From assembly GCA_009930445.1 (NCBI GenBank), contig RZYD01000045.1:1-12180 (forward strand): a stretch of DNA of 12,180 nucleotides. The letters run 5' to 3'. This document shows positions 8,426-12,180 of the stretch, one piece after another. The notes beneath the pieces were generated by a model. The model saw only the letters and a list, made by a program, of their open reading frames with translations. It was not told where the DNA came from and searched no databases. How positions within the stretch are numbered: position 1 is the stretch's first letter; each line of letters starts with the position of its first letter. The DNA comes from Bacteroidia bacterium. Its GTDB lineage: Bacteria; Bacteroidota; Bacteroidia; Bacteroidales; BM520. The position numbers and the translations under genes were made by a program.

Positions 8426-8725
8426 ATGAGAGCAACAGAGGTAATTACCGAAGATCAAAAGCGACTTGCCCGTTATGCTAAGGCATTGGGCCACCCGGTG
8501 CGAATGTATGTGATGGAAACCTTGTCGAAGCAAAGTTGCTGTTACAGCGGCGATTTATCCGAAATCCTCCCCATTGTGAAATCAACTCTTTCACAACATC
8601 TTAAAGAATTGAAAAATGCAGGTTTAATCCAAGGAGAAATTGAACCTCCCCGTATAAAATATTGTATCAATAAGGAAAATTGGGCCGAGGCACAAGCATT
8701 GTTTAAAACTTTTTTTCAACGCTAA
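8426..8725 (+). CDS. arsR: ArsR/SmtB-family metalloid-responsive repressor
   Basis: This 99-residue winged-helix protein has the ArsR/SmtB layout. The start of the domain reads ARYAKALGHPVRMYVMETL (15-33), the recognition helix is about STLSQHLKELKNAG (53-66), and the wing is about 69-81. Candidate As(III)/Sb(III) ligands are the vicinal pair C38-C39 (SCCYSGD) and C80 (KYCIN), not the CVCDLC of E. coli ArsR, so the inducer site is built differently. It is the first gene of the ars operon, with a -7 box and an inverted repeat directly before its ATG and a second copy of the repeat after its stop. It should repress the operon until arsenite binds. Family assignment is firm; the ligand set is inferred from Cys positions. 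Confidence 0.92.
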   Translation: MRATEVITEDQKRLARYAKALGHPVRMYVMETLSKQSCCYSGDLSEILPIVKSTLSQHLKELKNAGLIQGEIEPPRIKYCINKENWAEAQALFKTFFQR

Positions 8726-8743
8726 AAAATTTTTATCTCAATA

Positions 8744-8761
8744 GTTCGTTGTTTTACGAAC
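8744..8761 (+). promoter_or_regulatory. ArsR operator 2 (inverted repeat GTTCG-N8-CGAAC)
   Basis: GTTCGTTGTTTTACGAAC has the same 5-bp arms and 8-bp spacer as operator 1. It lies between the arsR stop (8725) and the thioredoxin-like gene (8786). It suggests a second ArsR-controlled start point for the structural genes, or a site for cooperative binding or looping. A TATCT at 8734-8738 resembles the first half of the upstream -7 box, but the rest does not match, so no convincing second promoter can be named. Confidence 0.6.
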
Positions 8762-8785
8762 TACGAATGAAAAACAACACGAAAA

Positions 8786-9040
8786 ATGACAACTATGGAA
8801 ATTAAAATTCTTGGAACCGGCTGTCCAAAGTGTAAAACACTTGAAAAAGTCACCAGAGAGGCAGTTGCAGTATTGGATATCGATACCACGATAACCAAAG
8901 AGGAAGACATTGTCAAAATTATGGAATACGGGATAATGCATACTCCCGGCCTGGTTATTAATGAAAAAGTTATAGTTTCAGGCCGGATCCCTTCGATGAA
9001 TGAAATCAAAAACTTTATTATCCAAAATCAGTCATTATGA
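8786..9040 (+). CDS. Small thioredoxin-fold redox protein (CPKC)
   Basis: This 84-residue protein belongs to the small thioredoxin/glutaredoxin-like family typified by MTH895/TM0996. It has a beta strand (MEIKILG), a CPKC active site at C13-C16 (GTGCPKC), and the cis-Pro loop HTPG (P54) opposite it. A second in-frame ATG at 8795 (Met4) would give the more usual start MEIKIL; either is possible. Its TGA overlaps the ATG of the arsF remnant (ATGA at 9037-9040), showing the original co-translation. Within an ars operon it probably supplies or relays electrons, for example to the thioredoxin-coupled ArsC encoded downstream or formerly to ArsF. Fold and motif are clear; the partner is inferred from neighbourhood. 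Confidence 0.9.
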   Translation: MTTMEIKILGTGCPKCKTLEKVTREAVAVLDIDTTITKEEDIVKIMEYGIMHTPGLVINEKVIVSGRIPSMNEIKNFIIQNQSL

Positions 9041-9480
9041 AAACCAAGAAATTTTTCTTGCTGGCAGTAATCCCATTCAGTTTAAATTTTTTCTGTTCTG
9101 CTCAAACGATCGACAAAAATGAACCAGGCGAACAAATAACGACACATAAAATTGAAGTTTATTACTTTCAATATTCGCGTAGGTTTGCCACGTGTAATTC
9201 GGTGGAAAATGTCACTAAAGAGACTCTGGCCGAATTGTAGGGTTCCAACGCACGCTTTGCGGCGTACAACCTTGATGAAGCGGATGGGGAGATAAAAGGG
9301 AAAGAATTGGAAATTTCAGGACAAACGCTGTTACTTATCGCCGGTGAAACCAGAATTAATCATACCAACGAAGGATTTATGCAGGTCGGAACCAACCCGG
9401 ATAAGCTAAAGCAGATTATTAAAGAAAAAATTGATCCTTTGCTTTATTTATGGAGGAATTCTTACACAACCTATGGGTAA
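9037..9480 (+). pseudogene. arsF: arsF remnant (nitrophenylarsenical reductase subunit, broken by TAG and Cys loss)
   Basis: The frame from ATG 9037 encodes a signal peptide (about 1-22) and the start of an ArsF-family protein, then meets TAG at 9238-9240 (codon 68). The same frame goes on to TAA 9478-9480, and the part after TAG keeps family-like sequence (GQTLLLIAGETRINHTNEGF, then IIKEKIDPLL). The TAG is therefore a nonsense mutation inside one gene, probably from a Tyr codon. The usual RCATC motif reads RFATC here: residue 50 is Phe (TTT, one base from TGT) and only C53 remains. The frame also runs on past the expected end near IDPLL into the arsG remnant, so the original stop seems lost. 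ArsF works with ArsE in reducing nitrophenyl arsenicals, as known from Shewanella arsEFG. Family recall is from memory of consensus sequence. Three lesions make a sequencing error an unlikely sole cause. Confidence 0.8.
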
Positions 9481-9713
9481 CAGCTCCCTGTCTGTGGTTA
9501 TCGCGTTTGTACTTGGGCTGATGACCGCCATCAGTCCCTGCCCGCTTGCAACCCATATTACTGCGGATGGATTTATCAGCAATTGCCTTTACCGAATCAG
9601 GGGTGGGAAAAATGTATAATAAAGTCAAAACATTTCAAAAATGGTTCCGTAGGGGGGTCTCAATACTGTTTATTTCTGTAGAAATTTATTATTCAATTAC
9701 TGTATTATTTTAG
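9450..9713 (+). pseudogene. arsG: arsG remnant (organoarsenical efflux permease, frameshifted with large internal deletion)
   Basis: ATG 9450 starts MEEFLHNL in the first frame. After a shift near 9474 the second frame gives SSLSVVIAFVLGLMTAISPC, then PLATHITADGFIS, the hallmark first membrane segment of ArsG-family permeases. From about 9579 the first frame resumes with AIAFTESGVGKMYNKVKTF and a WFRR segment with a final membrane helix, ending at TAG 9711-9713. This matches the C-terminus of the family. Only about 85 residues of a roughly 230-residue protein remain, so the middle membrane helices were deleted, with the junction around 9575-9580. ArsG exports trivalent aminophenyl arsenicals. 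Spacing to arsF was originally overlapping or nearly so. No functional product is expected. The match to both ends is seen in the translation; the family consensus is recalled, not searched. Confidence 0.8.
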
Positions 9714-9747
9714 ATTCCCGTTTAATTAGCAGAAAATAATATACGCA

Positions 9748-9765
9748 GTTCGGTTAATGATGAAT
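9748..9765 (+). promoter_or_regulatory. Possible decayed third ArsR operator
   Basis: GTTCG-N8-TGAAT keeps the left arm and spacing of the two operators around arsR, while the right arm matches at three of five bases. It lies 27 bp before the permease ATG, in the 79-bp AT-rich gap after the arsG remnant. It matches operator 1 at 11 of 18 positions. Weak on its own; its place before the next intact gene is what makes it worth listing. Confidence 0.25.
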
Positions 9766-9792
9766 AATTAATATAGTATAATTTATTATAGG

Positions 9793-11112
9793 ATGGAATG
9801 GAAAAAAGAAATTAAGATATTAGCCTGGATAATGGCAGTATTTGTGTTTGCTTTCTTTATGCCGCTAGAAAGTCTTCGGTTCAAAGAGGCAATTATGGCG
9901 ATGTTTGATTTATCGAAATGGTATGCACAGGAACATGTAATTCTTTGTTTGTTGCCGGCATTTTTTATTGCAGGTGTGATTTCGGTATTTGTAAGCCAGG
10001 GGGCAGTGATGAAATATTTTGGGGCAAAAGCTAAAAAATGGGTGGCCTATACTGTCGCTTCCGTTTCAGGTACCATACTGGCCGTTTGTAGTTGTACGAT
10101 TCTGCCATTATTCTCGGGCATTCATAAAAGAGGAGCAGGACTTGGGCCGGCGATTGCCTTTTTATATTCCGGACCAGCCATCAATATTCTGGCAATAATT
10201 CTTACTGCCCGGATTCTGGGCGTTGAAATGGGTCTGGCCCGGGTGATAGGAGCGGTGGTTTTTGCCATTGTCATTGGTTCAGCTATGTCGCTAATCTACC
10301 GAAAAGAGGAAAAAGTAAAAAGGGAGGAACAAATAAACTTTCCTGACCTGCCGGAAAAGCGGCCCATGTGGCAAACAGCTTTGCATTTTTTTACACTGGT
10401 GTTGATTCTGGTTTTTGCCAACTGGGGAAAACCTGGTGATGCGATCACCAGTGGCGGATGGTTTTGGTTATGGACCAATAAATGGTATATAACTTCTGTA
10501 TTTGCGCTATTGCTGGTCTTTTCACTGATTTTCATTTTAAAACTTAAATGGCAACATGTACTTCTGGCTGTAGTCGCAACCGTTAGCGCTGCATTCATAA
10601 GCAATTCGCCTTTAATTCCTATGGTTGTTGGCATAGCAGCGATCAGTCTGATTACCTTATTCGATAAGAACGACCCCGATAATAAAGAATGGACCTTGTC
10701 GACATGGGGTTTTGCCAAACAAATCATGCCCCTTTTGGCCATTGGCGTTGTGGTGGCCGGTTTTTTACTGGGGTCGACACATGACAACACCGTCATGGCC
10801 GGTATTATTCCGAATGAATGGATCGCTGCGCTGGTGGGAGGCAATTCGGTATTTTCCAATTTTTTTGCTTCTATTGTAGGCGCCTTTATGTATTTTGCAA
10901 CATTAACAGAAGTGCCGATTCTGCAAGGATTAATGGCAGCCGGAATGGGAAAAGGCCCTGCCCTTGCCTTGTTACTGGCAGGCCCGTCACTGTCACTGCC
11001 TAATATGCTCGTTATCCGCGGCGTGATCGGAACGCAAAAAACGTTAGTGTATGTGGCGCTGGTAGTAATTATGGCCACCATATCAGGCTTGCTATTCGGC
11101 TTTTTGTTCTAA
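9793..11112 (+). CDS. ArsP-type permease (PF03773 family), probable organoarsenical exporter
   Basis: This 439-residue inner-membrane protein has about ten hydrophobic segments in two halves joined by a charged cytoplasmic loop (about 170-192). The first half carries the family motif VCSCTILPLFSG (98-109; C99 and C101) followed by GPAIAFLYSGPAINI (118-132). The second half has the matching TLTEVPILQGL and GPALALLLAGPSLSL (388-402), revealing an internal duplication. The family includes Campylobacter ArsP, which exports trivalent organoarsenicals such as methylarsenite and aromatic arsenicals; other members have unknown substrates. Here it follows the ruined arsG and precedes arsC, so it may be the only organoarsenical exporter left in the operon. 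The GC content and codon use do not stand out. Family is firm; substrate is inferred from context. Confidence 0.88.
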   Translation: MEWKKEIKILAWIMAVFVFAFFMPLESLRFKEAIMAMFDLSKWYAQEHVILCLLPAFFIAGVISVFVSQGAVMKYFGAKAKKWVAYTVASVSGTILAVCSCTILPLFSGIHKRGAGLGPAIAFLYSGPAINILAIILTARILGVEMGLARVIGAVVFAIVIGSAMSLIYRKEEKVKREEQINFPDLPEKRPMWQTALHFFTLVLILVFANWGKPGDAITSGGWFWLWTNKWYITSVFALLLVFSLIFILKLKWQHVLLAVVATVSAAFISNSPLIPMVVGIAAISLITLFDKNDPDNKEWTLSTWGFAKQIMPLLAIGVVVAGFLLGSTHDNTVMAGIIPNEWIAALVGGNSVFSNFFASIVGAFMYFATLTEVPILQGLMAAGMGKGPALALLLAGPSLSLPNMLVIRGVIGTQKTLVYVALVVIMATISGLLFGFLF

Positions 11113-11327
11113 AATATTATACGGGTGTGCTGTGGTTATGGAGGGAGTAATAGAATTTTTTTCAGAAAAAAACAGCTTCCATTTAAATATACAACGGGTT
11201 AGTGGTTAATCTATACCTATCGGGTAAAAAGTAATTTAGCATGAAATATATGTTTTTAAAAAAGTATCCCTAGATAAAATTATTCTCAAAGCCATACTAT
11301 GGGAGCAGGTGAAATGAAGTAACGAAA
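11113..11327 (+). other. Intergenic region between permease and arsC, no gene seen
   Basis: 215 bp of AT-rich sequence with stops in all plus frames and no peptide resembling an ars gene. No TAnnTTTG box and no GTTCG/CGAAC operator arm were found. A TTTTTTTCAGAAAAAAA stretch near 11155-11171 could form only a weak A-T hairpin. It may be the scar of a lost gene or a leader for arsC; nothing in it decides this. Confidence 0.4.
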
Positions 11328-11762
11328 GTGAAAACAATGAAAATTTTAATTCTTTGTACAGGGAATAGCTGTCGCAGCCAAATGGCACATGGATTTCTGC
11401 AATCCTTCAACCCCTCAATCCGCGTTTATTCTGCCGGAACAGAAGCTACGGGCAAATTGAACGAACGGACGGTTGCGGTTATGGCCGCGGTTGGAATTGA
11501 TATCAGCCATCATACTTCCGATTCGGTTGAAAAATATCTGCATCACGAATGGGATTATGTGATCACTGTTTGCGGAGGCGCCAACGAGGCTTGCCCCGTT
11601 TTTTCCGGAAAAGTAAAGCATCGGCTGCACATTGGCTTCGACGACCCCTCCGATGCAAAGGGAACTGAAGAATTTATCCGGAATGAATTTATTCGTGTGC
11701 GGGATGAAATAAAAAGAGAATTTGCTTCATTTTATTCGAAGCATATTCAACAAAATGTATAA
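11328..11762 (+). CDS. arsC: Thioredoxin-coupled arsenate reductase (LMW-PTPase fold)
   Basis: This 144-residue cytosolic enzyme has the Staphylococcus pI258 ArsC pattern. The P-loop is CTGNSCRSQ (C10, C15), the redox relay cysteines are C82 (TVCGG) and C89 (EACP), and the general-acid Asp lies in GFDDP (105-106). With the ATG at 11328 the three catalytic cysteines fall at 10, 82 and 89, as in pI258 ArsC. An in-frame ATG at 11337 (Met4) is an alternative start. The enzyme reduces As(V) to As(III) at C10, passes the disulfide to C82-C89, and is recycled by thioredoxin, for which the small CPKC protein of this operon is a candidate. The product is exported by Acr3, whose gene starts 55 bp downstream. 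All key residues are present, so the enzyme should be active. Confidence 0.95.
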   Translation: MKTMKILILCTGNSCRSQMAHGFLQSFNPSIRVYSAGTEATGKLNERTVAVMAAVGIDISHHTSDSVEKYLHHEWDYVITVCGGANEACPVFSGKVKHRLHIGFDDPSDAKGTEEFIRNEFIRVRDEIKREFASFYSKHIQQNV

Positions 11763-11817
11763 CCCGTACCCCTGTAATTGAAGAGAAAAGTAGTTTGTAT
11801 AACACACTGAATAAACG

Positions 11818-12180
11818 ATGACGATTATTAAAAAGAAAATCGGCTTTTTTGAAAAATACCTTACACTCTGGGTAACCCTCTGTATTATTGCAGGGATAGC
11901 CATTGGCAGTATTGCCGGTGAAAGAATTCAGTTTTTGCGAAATATGGAAATTTTTAAGGTGAATATTCCAGTCGCCATTTTAATCTGGTTGATGATTTAT
12001 CCGATGATGCTCCAAATTGATTTTTCAAAAATTAAAAACATTGGGAAACACCCTAAAGGGTTGCTGTTAACCATAGTTGTAAACTGGCTGATAAAACCAT
12101 TTACCATGGCATTTTTTGCCTGGATTTTTTTCTCCAAACTATATTCAGCCTTTATTTCACCTGAACTTGCCGGTGAATTT
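11818..12180 (+). CDS. acr3: Acr3-family arsenite efflux permease (5' part, runs off window)
   Basis: The ATG at 11818 opens 121 codons without a stop up to the window edge. The translation has the start of an Acr3 (BART superfamily) carrier: FFEKYLTLWVTLCIIAGIAIG (10-30), then IPVAILIWLMIYPMMLQIDF (50-69), then KGLLLTIVVNWLIKPFTMAF (80-99). Three hydrophobic helices are covered out of about ten. Acr3 exports arsenite using the proton gradient. The conserved catalytic Cys of helix 4 lies beyond the window, so activity cannot be judged. It follows arsC by 55 bp on the same strand, completing the reduce-and-export pair of the operon. Family assignment is strong from these N-terminal motifs. Confidence 0.92.
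   Translation, partial: MTIIKKKIGFFEKYLTLWVTLCIIAGIAIGSIAGERIQFLRNMEIFKVNIPVAILIWLMIYPMMLQIDFSKIKNIGKHPKGLLLTIVVNWLIKPFTMAFFAWIFFSKLYSAFISPELAGEF

Noticed and set aside
9037..9240. A 67-residue secreted small protein ending at TAG
   Set aside because: Family-like ArsF sequence continues in frame after the TAG, so this is the front of a broken gene. Stop-codon recoding was considered, but the lost cysteine and the ruined neighbour favour decay.
9431..9619. A 62-codon open frame that could be called an independent small membrane protein
   Set aside because: Its core is the N-terminal membrane segment of ArsG in a shifted frame and its end is frame-shifted from the arsG C-terminus, so it is part of the arsG remnant.
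10296..11081. 261-codon open frame on the minus strand
   Set aside because: It lies fully inside the ArsP-type permease gene on the opposite strand and shows no recognisable domain; low-complexity composition fits an antisense shadow.
1..12180. CRISPR arrays, tRNA/rRNA genes, insertion sequences or integrase genes
   Set aside because: No regularly spaced repeats, no RNA gene signatures and no transposase or integrase motifs were seen by eye on either strand.

Overview
The window looks like a chromosomal segment of a Bacteroidota member, most likely Bacteroidales/Marinilabiliales-like. The reasons are the AT-rich sequence, weak or absent Shine-Dalgarno sites, two Bacteroidota-type -7 boxes (TAnnTTTG), a family S46 dipeptidyl-peptidase, and an arsenic operon with the ArsF/ArsG-type genes common in that phylum. 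The lineage is an inference from gene content; there is no rRNA or other marker here.

Minus strand, 5443 down to 1: a three-gene exopolysaccharide-type operon. The order of transcription is a processive family 2 glycosyltransferase in the inner membrane (5443-3992), a TPR plus outer-membrane beta-barrel protein of the YaiO type (3995-2424, overlapping the first gene by ATGA), and a membrane-anchored TIM-barrel glycosidase-like protein (2333 to beyond position 1). Synthase, periplasmic TPR/outer-membrane pore and glycosidase resemble the parts of the Pga (PNAG) and E. coli yaiP/yaiO systems, but the glycosidase is of a different kind. A possible 28-codon ORF sits between the last two genes.

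Plus strand, 5638-8324: a secreted family S46 serine peptidase whose specificity position carries Arg, as in the Asp/Glu-specific DPP11 enzymes, followed by a small Cys-rich CGGC-domain protein.

Plus strand, 8397 to the end: an arsenic resistance operon, arsR - thioredoxin-like - arsF (broken) - arsG (broken) - ArsP-type permease - arsC - acr3 (cut by the window edge). ArsC reduces arsenate with thioredoxin-type electrons, Acr3 exports arsenite, and the permease probably exports organoarsenicals. The ArsF/ArsG pair, known elsewhere for nitro/aminophenyl arsenicals, is degraded. arsF has lost one Cys of its CxxC-like motif and has an in-frame TAG. arsG is reduced to its N- and C-terminal ends by a frameshift and a large internal deletion. 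Two near-identical 18-bp inverted repeats (GTTCG-N8-CGAAC) flank arsR, with a decayed third copy before the permease; these are probably the ArsR operators.

The most notable observations are the selective decay of the organoarsenical module inside an otherwise intact operon, the repeated operator, and the three-gene polysaccharide locus with an uncharacterised glycosidase.
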